Of a stretch of DNA of 64,000 nucleotides, positions 48,015 to 58,993 are shown piece by piece. The translations under genes and the position numbers were made by a program. The stretch covers positions 27,728,108-27,792,107 of the forward strand of contig JAPWDM010000005.1 of assembly GCA_035578155.1 (NCBI GenBank), written 5' to 3'. The notes below the pieces were generated by a model that worked only from the letters and a program-made list of their open reading frames with translations, was not told the origin of the DNA and made no database searches. The number at the start of each line of letters is the position of its first letter. Position 1 is the stretch's first letter. Source of the stretch: Brachynemurus nebulosus. Taxonomy: Eukaryota > Arthropoda > Insecta > Neuroptera > Myrmeleontidae.

Positions 48015-51000
48015 CTATTTTGGTGTACACTGGTTCGTACGACGAGACTTTTGTGGGAGCGTAGATGTTGGCTCAATGACAGACGGCTGTGAATGCCTAG
48101 TTCGTTTTCGTGTCCTCAGAGAATAGGTAGGATTAGGGACAGAGGGAAGGGAAAGGACTGTTTGTGTTTGTGTGTGTGTTCGTGTATGTGTGTGGATGTG
48201 TCGTTCTATTTTTCGTTTCTTGGTATAAATGTGTTCTGGTTCATCAAATTGCTCATTAAGATCGGGTGTTCCTGGAATTGCGCGTTTAGATGGTACAGAG
48301 GTTGACGGACCTTGTGTGTTATTGAGTTGGGGAGGATTGTGCACCAGAGCGGTAACAGTGACAGTGCGGCAGTTGGTCGATCCTCCCTCTCCATCAGACG
48401 AATCTGGATCTGTATGTGTGTTAGGTGTTTGTGTTTCAGTGTTAGCGTATTGTGTGTTTATGTATGTGTGTTGTGTGTCTGTAAGATGAGTGTCAGTGTG
48501 TTGTTCACTCACTGTAGATGACTCAGATGGAGTACAAGCAGATCTTGTGCTTTCACATATCGCAGTCGGATTCGTATTACTGAGGAACTTCCGTACTATA
48601 CGACATGTGTTTATGATCACTGCCTTTTGCATAGTGACATATGTGTACTTTGGGAGACCCAAGAGGCTCAAGCTATTGTGTAGTGTGTGTGGAATAACCC
48701 CGGTGGCACTGAGTACTATTGGAACAATGTGGACATGTTCCATTCGCCATTGTTGTTTTATTTCGGCTGCGAGGTCAGTGTATTTCTCCAATTTAACTGC
48801 GTGTGTTTTTTGTAAGTTATGTGTATTCGGAACCGCAATGTCGATCAGATAGGTGGTCTTAGTTTGTTTCATTACGAAGGTGATATCTGGTCGATTATGA
48901 TTTATGGTCTTATCTGTAATAATCGACCGATCCCAGTAAAGTCTACAGGAGTCATTCTCCGCTACTACTTTTGGTGTGAGCTTGTAGTAAGGGGTTTTAT
49001 CGGTTATAAGGTGGTGCTTAACCGCTAGTTTCTGGTATATAATTTTGCCAACCTGGTCGTGACGGTGTTTATATTCGGACTGAGCGAGCTGAGTACAGGC
49101 AGCTGTGATGTGTTGGATCGTTTCGGGTTTGGAATGGCATCTCCGGCATGAGTCAGATGTTATTGACGAGTCACGAAGTATGTATTTTGAGTAATTCTTT
49201 GTGTGAATTACTTGATCTTGTATAGCCAGCATAAATCCTTCAGTCTCCGGGAAAAGACTTCCTTGACTCAACCAGGCGTGCGACGCTGCTTTGTCGACGT
49301 TACTCTGGTTAAGATCATGTGGATGTCTTCCATGTAGAGGCTTGCGGATCCATTGCTGGATTTTGTCCTCCTTCGTGACCAAGGGGCAAAAACTATCTGG
49401 CATTTCTGTGTGTGAGAGGTTTAATGGTGTGTATGCCTTGTCGGCTTGGATTATTGAATTGTGTAGGTGTGATGTGTGTGTTTTGGTGTAAAAGTATTCT
49501 CGCAAGTTATGAACCTGTTTATTATGCATGTTCCTTATGTCTATAAGACCCCGACCCCCTTCGGCTCTTGGCAGCGTCAGTCGTTCTATCGCTGCTTTGG
49601 GATGATGAATTCTGTATTTGGTCATAAGGACGCGGGTCTTGATCTCGATGTTTGTCAAGTCCGTAGGCGTCCATTTGATTACCCCAAATGAGTACGTTAG
49701 CACCGGAACTGCGTAGGTGTTAATTGCTTTGATGATTTTCTTTCCATCAAGGTGAGTGTTCAGCAATCTCTGTACACCCGCTAGGTATTGCTGCATTAGG
49801 TGTTGTTTTACAGCGCTGTGATCTATACGTTCATCCTGGTTGAATCCGAGATACCGGTACGACTCTCCCTCGTCCATTGGCTGCATAACAGACTCCGGTC
49901 CGAGTTCAAATGCGACCGCATCTCGTTTTCCCCCAGAACGACATTGTGTCCGACATTTGTCGATCCCGAACTCCATGCAGAGGTCTCGCGAAACTTCCCT
50001 GGAAAGTCCCAGCAGCTTCTGTAATTGATGTTTAGTTGCTGCGTAGATCTTTATATCATCCATGTACATTAGATGTGAAATAGTATGGTGCGAATTCATT
50101 TTTGTCCCCACATTATAACCGTATTTGGTTTCATTCAACAGGCGTGAAAGTGGATTCATTGCGAGACAAAACCATAATGGACTCAATGAGTCGCCTTGGA
50201 ATATGCCGCGTCTTACATGAATAAGATCGCTTGTTGTTTTTTCGTTACCAATACTCAAATGTAAGGTCGTTCGCCAATCGGACATGATCGCTCCAAGGAA
50301 GTTCACGATACTTGGGTGTATTTTATACAGCTCCAATACTCTCCGTAACCAGGAGTGCGGCACCGAATCAAATGCCTTTTTGTAATCAATAAACGCTGTG
50401 TACAGGTTACGTTGTCTCCCTTTCGCTTGTTCCAGTACTACGGAGTCAATCAGAAGCTGCTCTTTGCAACCTTGTGACCTCTTTCGACATTCCTTTTGTT
50501 CTTCTGTCAGTATGGTGTTAATCTGACAATGTTCATTGATCTTTTCTGCCAGACAGGACGTCAAAGTCTTATACACAGTAGGCAAGCAGGTGATAGGCCT
50601 ATAATTAGCAGGATTTTTTGTATCACTGTTTTTCGATTTCATATATGTGATACCCTGCGTTAGGAACTTCGGTGTCAGGTTTGGAGTTCTTATAAATAGT
50701 GTAAATTGTTCAGCGAGATACTTGTGTGTTGATGTAAAGTGTTTGAGCCAGTAGTTTTGTATGTTGTCGATGCCAGGTGCCTTCCAGTTATGCGATCTCT
50801 GTAAAGCTCTGGAGACGTCCTCTGTAGTAATGTCCGTTTAGGGCATCTCCGGAAGATGTTCGTTATTCCTGTACTCTGTATCGATCCAGCTGGCTTTGTC
50901 ATTATGGTCAATGGTGTTGGACCATATATTCGCCCAAAAACTATGGAGTGCGTTCTTCTCCGGTAGACCATTACTGTTACGCTCCTTTCACATTATACGG

Positions 51001-52965
51001 TTTTTGCCGTACGGCAAAAAACCGTACGGTCGCATTTTTTTAGTGTAGTGAAGAAGAGCATTGGACCTTTCACATTACACGGTCACGGCAAAATGCCGTT
51101 GCCGTGCCGTGTAGCAGCCGTCTCTTGCCACTGGACTTGACGGTTGCCGTACGGCGTTTTTAGCTCAGTAGTGTATGTAATTAAATGGATGCTTTCACAT
51201 TAGACGGCTTTTTAACGTACGGCATTAACAATATTTTGTTGAATTTCATGTTAATTATTAATTTTATTTGTGAAATGGATCAAACTAATGTTGAATGTGA
51301 TAACCAATATTTTAATAGATTGTATGTAATTTCGAAATTGTGTGTTTTGATGTTAAGTTCGTTAAGAAATTAATCAAATGAGTCTGTAAACATCCGAAAA
51401 TAGTTGAAAAACTTATTTTCGTAATTTTTCAGGTCTTCAAAGAGTGTGATAATAAATAATCCTACTTTCTATTTCCTCTGATTTATAAAATTAACATTAA
51501 TGACACTTATTACTTGTATAATGTTGCAAGTCGAATAAAAATATTCAGTTTACAACGGCAAAAAACCGTGCAATGTGAAAGTAACAATATCACGGCAAAA
51601 AGCCGTACGGTTTTTTACCGTACGGCGAAAACCGTACAATGTGAAAGGAGCGTTAGTTACCGTGTTCGTTAGAGACTGATAAAATCGTCTCTCGTTTCTG
51701 CTGAACGCTTGGTTTTGTCGCTTGCGTTCAGTACTGGTCTTATACCTTCGTAAGCGCTTCGCTAGTGCTGTTAATTTTTGGTGAAGCGTATCTCTGATCT
51801 CTGTGAGTGTTTTATTGGGTTCCTCGTATTGTGTGTGTACTGTGTGTTTGTGTAAAATGCCGTGTATGTATTTGTTGAGCCGTTTGGACCTCGTACCCTG
51901 TTGGTATTGGGTGATCCTGCCGAGATTGCACCGGATGTTGTTGATACGTTTATTCAATCGCGTTTCCCAGGCAGGAGTTTTGTGCTCCTTCGAGTTGTGC
52001 GTTACAGGTGGTGTTACGTCGGAGCAGTTACAACGTATAGCGGCAACGGCTCCACAGTAAATAGCTGTGTGTAACTCGATAAAATTGTCACATGTTTCCA
52101 AGTGTTTAGGCAGTATTGTATTGTTTAATATCTCAACGATCTCAGCCAATCTACGTGAGGTGTGTTGTTTAGGCAACAAGTACCTATGTGTGGGGTCCGT
52201 CCCTTCAAATTCAGTAAGCGCTGTGTTAAATTCCAGTTCGATCTCTTGCAGTAAGGTGTCATTTACTGCTGTCTCATGGTGGTTAGGCTCATTCTCGACA
52301 AGTTGTTGAATGTCGTTTTGTGTGGGGCTTCCCATTTCTGGTGGGCCGTCGGCCTGACTTTCTTCATTTTGAGCAAATTGATGTGCGACTTGTGTTTTAA
52401 TGGTGTTTATGAGGGAGGAAGGGATAAGGTTATTGGTAAAAATGACACGTTTTTGGTCTGCCAGTCTCTGTTCAGTAACGCGACTTAGGTGAGGGTAGCT
52501 GCGTGCGAACTCTTGATGTAATTTTGTACGGTAACCAGTTTTGTCCGTTTCAAGTCTAGTAACTTTGAAGTATGTGCGTACGATGAATTCATTCAGTTCA
52601 TCTGTCCATTGCATACGCACACGCTTCTTACCAGCTTTAGTGGTCCCCAAAGGATGCTCTGAGGAAACACTTAAAGTCGGCTGAGCCAAAGGTGTTGGGG
52701 GCTCCGTAAGTAGGGCAGTAGCATTTTGGCTGAAGGTGTTGTTACAGCTGACAGGTGGCTGCCTAGAACCCAACCTGTCGTCACCGTGATCTGAGCTGTC
52801 ACATTCAGTGGTGACCCTGATGCGCCCGGTCGCTCCACCGGCAGCGGCAGTTTTCCGAGGCCTTTTTCTTGTTTGCACCATCCTAATGGGTTGTCCTTTT
52901 AGTCGCCTTTTACGACAAGCAGGACTTACTGTGGGCAAATTCTGCAAAGTGAAGCCCCCACCCAC
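48015..52965 (-). pseudogene. R4/Dong-like polyprotein (Myb, RT, restriction-like endonuclease)
   Basis: Removing the MITE and one TTA duplication (676 bp) leaves a single frame of about 1,425 codons from 52965 to 48015. Its only internal stop is a TAA at complement 50838-50840. In order: a basic N-terminus, a Myb-like RMQWTDELNEFIVRTYF region (about 52570-52620), and RT motifs NYRPITCLPT, AFIDYKKAFDSVPH, QGDSLSPLWF and catalytic YMDD (50055-50066). Then follow a zinc knuckle CRRCH...H-x4-C (about 49090-49145) and the endonuclease signature RPD...DIAVP (about 48840-48900). The GVIPHTLHNSLSLLGLPKY and MQKAVIINTCRIVRKFL stretches also occur in related polyproteins. A tail of about 130 residues rich in T, H, S and P follows. 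Start choice is uncertain. It is inactive as it stands. Confidence 0.88.
50980..51652. mobile_element. PIF/Harbinger-type MITE inside the R4/Dong frame
   Basis: The element is 673 bp. Inverted ends CGCTCCTTTCACATTATACG (right: CGCTCCTTTCACATTGTACG) are flanked by TTA at 50977-50979 and 51653-51655. The ends and interior carry many copies of the self-complementary CCGTACGG and CTTTCACATTA-x-ACGG. It has no transposase. The 3-bp TTA duplication fits PIF/Harbinger. It arrived after the retrotransposon. Confidence 0.85.
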
Positions 52966-52971
52966 AGGGCG

Positions 52972-53006
<35 letters not shown>

Positions 53007-53008
<2 letters not shown>

Positions 53009-53375
53009 GTATATATGTATGTATTTATGTATCAGCACGATAACTCTCGAACGAAATGTCCTAGGTGTACGAAATTTGGTGAGAACGTTGGAAGTCCAAA
53101 AATCTTGGAAGAGTTCTTCAGCCAGACACGTCGGATGCCAGGAACATGGTTTTTGTTCTTGCAAAAAATTAGTTTTTCGCCAAAATTTGCTATAATTTAA
53201 AAGTTTTTGCCACATTTCTTACACCATTGCAAAGACGGAAAAAAATCCCATAAAAAAGGTTTTTGAACTATTATTCTAGGTTAGATAGTTTTTGAGAAAA
53301 TAAGAAAATAAGTTCTGGACCCATCATCCACTACCGGGGCGGTTCTAGAAACCTCCGGCGGTGGGTGGAGTAATG
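53007..53375 (-). mobile_element. AT-microsatellite-core element, 5' half of the split copy
   Basis: It resumes with TATGTATATATGTATGTATT, then (minus strand) the CGATAACTC and GCATCCGACGTGTCTGGCTG blocks. It belongs to the same subfamily as 19464-20031, sharing the CCGTCTTTGCAATGG block and the CCACCCACCGCCGG end (53345-53369). Confidence 0.8.
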
Positions 53376-53388
53376 TGATCGAAAATTG

Positions 53389-53640
53389 TATTGTAATTGA
53401 GTAATGTGATCAAAAATTAGTTTTTTTGCCAAAATTTGCTATAATTTAAAAGTTTTTGCCACATTTTCTTACACTACTGCAAAGACGGAAAAAAATCACA
53501 TCAAAAAGGTTCTTGAACTATTATTCTAGGTTAGTTAGTTTTTGAGAAAATAAGAAAAAAAGTCAATTTATTATTTTATGGAGATATCTGTAAAAATGGA
53601 GCCAAATACTTTTTGTGTTGATGCTTCAATATTTATTTAA
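53389..53640 (-). repeat. Second partial copy of the same 5' half
   Basis: It repeats AAAAATTAGTTTTTTTGCC to GAGAAAATAAGAAAA of 53165-53310 in direct orientation and is then followed by a foldback copy. The AT core and 3' half are missing. Confidence 0.7.
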
Positions 53641-53956
53641 AATTCCCCTGTCCCAGCATCCTGCATAACATAGCGAATTTCCATTTACAAAAGTACGTTT
53701 TTCTCGGAAACTCGTTGATATAGAGTAATTGTAAATAAAAAAACCTTCTTTATGTGATTTTTCCTCCTCATTCCGCCAAATTTTTTTCACGAAAAATTTC
53801 ATTTCACGAAAAAAATTTGGCGGAATGAGGCGAAAAAATCACATAAAGAAGGGTTTTTTTATTTACAATTACTCTGTATCAACTAGTTTCCAAGAAAAAC
53901 GTACTTTTGTAGATGGAAATTCGCTATGTTATGCAGGATGCTGCGACAGGGGTATT
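53641..53956. mobile_element. Foldback derivative, third and shorter copy
   Basis: A 316-bp palindrome with the AATACCCCTGTCGC-type ends (left end diverged to AATTCCCCTGTCCC). It lacks the inner about 85 bp of each arm, including the ACATATATA junction. It joins instead at CATTTCACGAAAAAAATTTGG. Confidence 0.8.
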
Positions 53957-55335
53957 TTAATCTTTATTTTAAAGATAATTCAATTCTCCGGCACCTATAC
54001 CTAAGTCCGATACACTTTCAATATTTTTATTTTTTTTATTTTACTTTAAAAAGGGGAAAATAAGACAAAAATCGTAATCAAAAGTTCACACATCCGCCAT
54101 TTTTTTTTCTTTCAGCAATTTATTAATATTATAGGTATAGGTGCCGGTACTCTTCATATTTTTTATAAATCTTTTTTGTTTTCGGATTTCAATAGTTTAT
54201 TACCGGCGCTATGATGCCAACCAACAAGGCATCGGATTTTCGGATCGCCACACTGCATTATCTATAAAATGGACAATTTTTTATATTTTTCCTTGAAAAA
54301 TTTTTTTTTATAGTTTAATACTTAATAAATATGTGTACAAAATTTGAAATTGATACTTACTTGAGAAAAGAATTCCAGAAAAATACATAACTTTTAAGGA
54401 CTCGTAAACCTCCCCTTAATATATTATGTAAAAATAGCGACTGTAGAAGTCTTATATTGAAGCGTGTCACTCTACAAGTTTCTAAATGGCAGGCACTCTA
54501 GCAACCGTAATTATTCTACAAAAATTAAAAAAATTTTCCATGCTTTTAATATAAGTATAGATATTATATAGAATGTCGGTGAACCAAAAAAATTTCAGAA
54601 AAGTAAAAAACTGACGAAACATTTAAATTTTTATAAAATTTTCGTGTATTTTTGCATTTAAAAAAATTCTTGTGTTCGGATATTAACATAAAAGTTTGAT
54701 TCACATAGTTGGTATAAATTTCAAAAAAAATTCGGCTGGGCAGTTTTTGGGTGCGAGTTCCCACCAATTCTAGAAATGCGGATTCAAGAAAAGTGTGTTT
54801 ACAATTTTTTTTCTAAAAATATTTCTCCTTTTTAAAATAATGGAAAAAGGAAGAATTTTTTTTCTAAAGTGATGTAAGTAACTTGCTAATTATTCATAAA
54901 ATTTTATGATTTTTTCCGGTAGATTGGAGTATTTAGTTTTATGAATTTCGATCCATTCGATGTCAGTCAACTTCATTTTATTATTAGAATAAAAGTGATA
55001 TATCATTAATAAGTCAATTATCTTTCTGCTTTCATCGCTAACAACTCCGTCAACTTCTCCAAAAACAGTCATTAATATTTCTCGAACTTTCTCATTTTTA
55101 TTTTCCTACGTTCGATAACGCTTCTTCTGAAACGTTACGAAATAATACAATCTCAAGTAAGCTTACATGTTTTTTTGTAACTGAATCTGTAACAAAATAA
55201 CCTTAAAATGTAAGAAAATTGTTTCATTTTGAAACGTTTAATAAAACTATATTCGTAAATAACTGAAAAAACTTAGAATTTTTCGGTTTTCTTTAATAAT
55301 AAGAACTACTCTGATCTTTTTTATTATATATAATT
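53957..55335. other. No gene seen; right side of the outer element
   Basis: Up to 54419 this is the right flank of the TTAAGGGG-ended element. Beyond it the DNA is AT-rich with short unrecognised minus-strand frames (54564-54767 and 54890-55072). Confidence 0.45.
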
Positions 55336-55349
55336 TGGTAGATATCATT

Positions 55350-55556
55350 CTTTTGCTCTACACAAATATTGTGTTACTTCCTTGCTGTTCAAAACAGGTT
55401 AACATTTTTATTCTGTTAAATCGAAATTTGTGTTAATATTTTCATTTAACACAAACACGAAATGTTATATTAACGCAGGGTTGTGTTACTTATTTAATAC
55501 AAAAATTTTAACCACTGGTTTTCTTTACGCAAAACACAAATTTTTTTACTGTGTAG
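55350..55556. mobile_element. Fragment of the CACAGTGAAAAAA family
   Basis: It is collinear with about 42312-42511: GTTCAAAACAG, ATTCTGTTAAATC, TTTGTGTTAATATTTTCATT, then the end AACACAAATTTTTTTACTGT. The left part of the element is not recognisable here. Confidence 0.7.
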
Positions 55557-56162
55557 TAAAATAAAAATTCAAATTTCCTACGTCTCAAAGAATACGACGG
55601 TAATCCTCAGGGACAAATTATTCGATATATTCAACGTTAACCAATTGATAATAATGCGTTGTTCTATTTATATTATAAACATTTTCCAAGTTCTAATTGC
55701 CGATTAAACACAAAATTATACCGCCTACTTAATTTCTTAATCTCTTGTTATATAATCGTTCATTCATGTACACTCTTACGTAAGTATTTACTTTGTTAAC
55801 TTATTTCGAAAACACTTCTCGTTTGAAACTTATTGAAGATGCAGCGATACCCACCCAAATGATTACACAAAGATAAATAAAACACCATTAGTGGAACATG
55901 TAAAAGCCAATCTTATGGATGTAATTGGATGAAACAATGTAATCATTAAAAACGTAATGAGAATGTTTAAAACCATTGTTGATAGTATAATACAAAATTG
56001 AAATTTGATATTGCGAGAAAATGAAAATCGTTTATACGCTGGCTTATACGCCGGTATATAGTTTATTATTGACGTTATATCACAAAGGAATAATCGGCAA
56101 CGTTATATATTTCGTAGTTTTAGTATTAACACAATCTTGACGAGTATTCGATGAGTTAATAG
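55557..56162. other. No gene seen
   Basis: AT-rich, no supportable feature. Confidence 0.4.
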
Positions 56163-56485
56163 TATATTGTGCAACAACTGCCGGTAGTTGTCACTTGTCT
56201 ACGAGTGAGAAATTGAGCGCACGATCGAAGTGAGTGCGCTCTTTTGCTCGAGTGGGCAATCGACATTACCGCACAAGTTGCACATAATATTTTTTTTTTA
56301 TTATGAGTTACACCTTTTTAGCCTTTTAATTTTTAGGTGTTTTATTGTCAATTTCCGTACGCACGCAAAAAAGAAACTGAATTACGCTTAATCCATACGG
56401 TAACAGTAAAGTGGGCTAATAGCTATTGGCGAACACAAATGCGTGCGCCAAGATAATACTTATCCTGCATGAGTAATAAAAAGTA
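56163..56485 (-). repeat. Second copy of the 617-1114 repeat
   Basis: It carries the palindrome at 56163-56290 (GTGCAACAACTG to GCACAAGTTGCAC) and, further right, the GACAATAAAACACC, GGCGCACGCATTTG and TTATTACTCATGC blocks in inverted order relative to 617-1114. It lacks the A/T-rich segment present in the first copy. Confidence 0.6.
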
Positions 56486-58913
56486 ATTTTTTATGACTCG
56501 TCAATCGTGTTCGCTGTCAAAAAGTATAAAACCAGGTGATGCTATTGGGCTATAGAAACCCCAACATCGCATTCGTGGGACCTAAGACCGTGCTACAGAG
56601 AATTGGAGGTTGTGTAAGGAACTGGGTGTACCACTCACATGAGTCTCTCTGGTAAACTTGTTTTGAAGCAAGACCAGCACATGTCTGAGATTAACGAAAC
56701 TCTTCCGAGAACAAACGATCAAACTTGCTGTTGGGACGAGCTAGTATCGTGCTATTATTTCTTCCCTGAAAAAAGAATACAAAATACAAAATTTTATAGA
56801 ACACATCTCTATTGCAAAACAGTCTGTAAAGATATAACCCAGATAACTATAAAATGTTTACATTCGGTCAACCAATTTACAATGTTATTGATTAAATAGA
56901 CATAAATTGTCTTGACTCATCTTGTCTATATAGGAAATGTTGGTTTACTTTTTGTATTGTTTCTACTAATCTATTTCTGACTCTTTGAATAGAACTGACA
57001 ATAATGACTTTACGGGCCCCTTGACATTTCTCGACCGAAATATCATTGATGGATATATAAATAGTTTATTTTAAAGATACTTTTATGGTTCAATATTTGG
57101 ATTTCATTAAAACAAAAACTTGACAGAATATAGAACACAACATGCTAGAGTTAGCAGCTGTCAGTTGTAATCAGATCAATTTTCGTTTTGTATTGTATAT
57201 TGTTTATCATATTTGATTTTACTTTATTGGTTTCATTTTAATTAGATGGTGAAGTATTTTTTATGCGAAATCATAAAATTAAATATAAAATACTTGATCA
57301 AAGAATTTTCCAGTCGAAAATGTCGTGTTTTGGTTTGATAAAAGCATCAATAAACGTGAAATTGGCTAATAAATTATTCTTTATAATTTTTATTATACTT
57401 ATATTAACGTCGTAGCGTCTATACTTGAGACATTAATAAGAGAAAATGAAAGAAATTTTCATTAATTTTATTACCTATTCGTTAGTTTAATTGTTTCATC
57501 AAGGGAAATTTTATTAAAATCGGATTTCCTCAAGCAATTATAAAAACAAAAACTTTCAATTTCAATAAAATTTACGATTTTATACAGGTATTCTAAAAAC
57601 TTTACTAAAACTTCCTAATCTTTATTTGTGTTTGAAACGATATACATATGTAACAGTAAACACCAAAACATTTTGGTAATGTTTTCAAACAGTTAACTTG
57701 AGAAAATAATGTTTCTAGGGTTTTTACTAGTTCTTTTTGTACCAACAAAGTTTAGAAAGAGAAAAATTGAAAATTTAGCACAAAATTAGAGTATGATGCT
57801 CCAATTATAACGCGAAGTATGAAGACTTGAATTTTGATTTTGGGGCTTTAAGGTCATTGTGTTGGACAAAGCAAGACCTATTGAAGCACAAAATCAAGAA
57901 TATTTTTTGCAGTATTTTTTTATGTATTTCTAAAGACGCTTAAAAATTGTTGGCCGTCATCTTAATGACCAAAAGGGCTGTGTAGATTGGGCTAAAATTA
58001 TCAAGATTGAAAGATTCTAGTGCGATTAAGTGCGATTAATACACCGTTTACACAAGTACGATTTAATTATCATTACATTATTAATAATTTTATTCTTTGA
58101 AGTTACTTTTCAAAATTTTGGAAATAAGTTTTATTTTTTGAATGGTTTTATCCATTTTACTGAAAAAAAATAATATATTACAAAGGTTGCGAAGGTACAT
58201 TTGAGGGAATATTTTGAAAATATATTTATACATGGGTATTTCTTCAAACGAGGGACGAAAATGGACTTAATTCCGGTCACGCATTTTTTTCATGCAAAAG
58301 CTTTGGAAAATAGTTTTATTTCAAATTGATGACATTTTTTACACTATTTGAAAGTAGCCAGTCAAAAAATTAAAAATTATAAATTTTATGGCCATTATAA
58401 AAAAAGACATCCAGGAAGGTGAAAAAATGAGTAAAAAACTAAAGTTAACACAAGAGAATTTCTTATATTCATTTTTATTATTAAGCACAATTTATTAAAC
58501 TATTAAACAATTTATTAATTTTTATATATAGTGTATATACCTATGTATTAAAAAATAAAAAAATTTTTTTAAAAAATTTAGAAAAAGTAACTAGGTAAAT
58601 AAAAAAATAAAAAAAATTGCCAATTTATTATTTATTAAAAAATATTTGTGAGTCATTTACGACAGTTTAATACATATTATATATTATATTAGTAGTATAT
58701 GTATCAGTAGTTATATTAATTATATAATATATTATATATTATACAGAAAAGAAAAGGAATTTATTTTTTATTAAAAAATATATGGAGTCATTTATTACAG
58801 TATTCTAATGACATTTACCTAATTTATTTACATTATTTAAGTTTAATCCCGTTTTTGGAGCTGCCAGGAGACTGAGAATTCTTCAATATTCTTTAAAACT
58901 CGACTAAATAACG

Positions 58914-58916
<3 letters not shown>
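56486..58916. other. No gene confirmed
   Basis: Mostly AT-rich. The stretch 56530-56760 is less AT-rich and opens an 86-codon plus-strand frame (56639-56899) containing CCWDELVSCYYFF. I do not recognise it. It could be exon-like or repeat-derived, and nothing in the sequence decides. Confidence 0.4.

Positions 58917-58987
<71 letters not shown>
58917..58987. repeat. (TA)n microsatellite
   Basis: About 35 perfect TA units not embedded in the microsatellite-core family. The flanks lack the TTTTAGTGAATATTATT block. Confidence 0.9.

Positions 58988-58993
<6 letters not shown>

Larger units (their letters stand above)
47808..52971 (-). mobile_element. R4/Dong-like non-LTR retrotransposon in (TAA)n
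   Basis: It is flanked on the minus strand by (TAA)n on both sides: (ATT)n at about 47785-47807 and TTA repeats at 52973-53006. Bombyx Dong, of the R4 clade, is known from TAA-repeat insertions. A single long frame with an N-terminal Myb-like region, a central RT and a C-terminal restriction-like endonuclease fits that clade. The (ATT)n at the 3' boundary is the tail of the LINE at 46391. Non-coding ends are short, with about 200 bp at the 3' side. It is nearly full length. Confidence 0.85.
45762..54419. mobile_element. Outer TTAAGGGGAGGTTTAC-ended element of a nested stack
   Basis: Exact 16-bp inverted ends TTAAGGGGAGGTTTAC lie at 45762-45777 and 54404-54419. A second, slightly different left-end copy (TTAAGGGAAGGTTTAC) begins at 45874, so the left side is partly duplicated. 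The ends resemble those at 31900. If this is one element, it contains the microsatellite-core repeat and all deeper insertions. The pairing of these ends is inference. Confidence 0.5.

Noticed and set aside
48093..49691. Several plus-strand frames opposite the R4/Dong gene
   Set aside because: They are antisense shadows of the polyprotein, with no domains of their own.
51803..52488. Plus-strand frames opposite the N-terminal part of the polyprotein
   Set aside because: Antisense shadows; the minus strand carries the coherent frame.
56639..56899. 86-codon frame in a less AT-rich patch
   Set aside because: No recognised domain and no clear splice or start context. A host exon is possible but unsupported.
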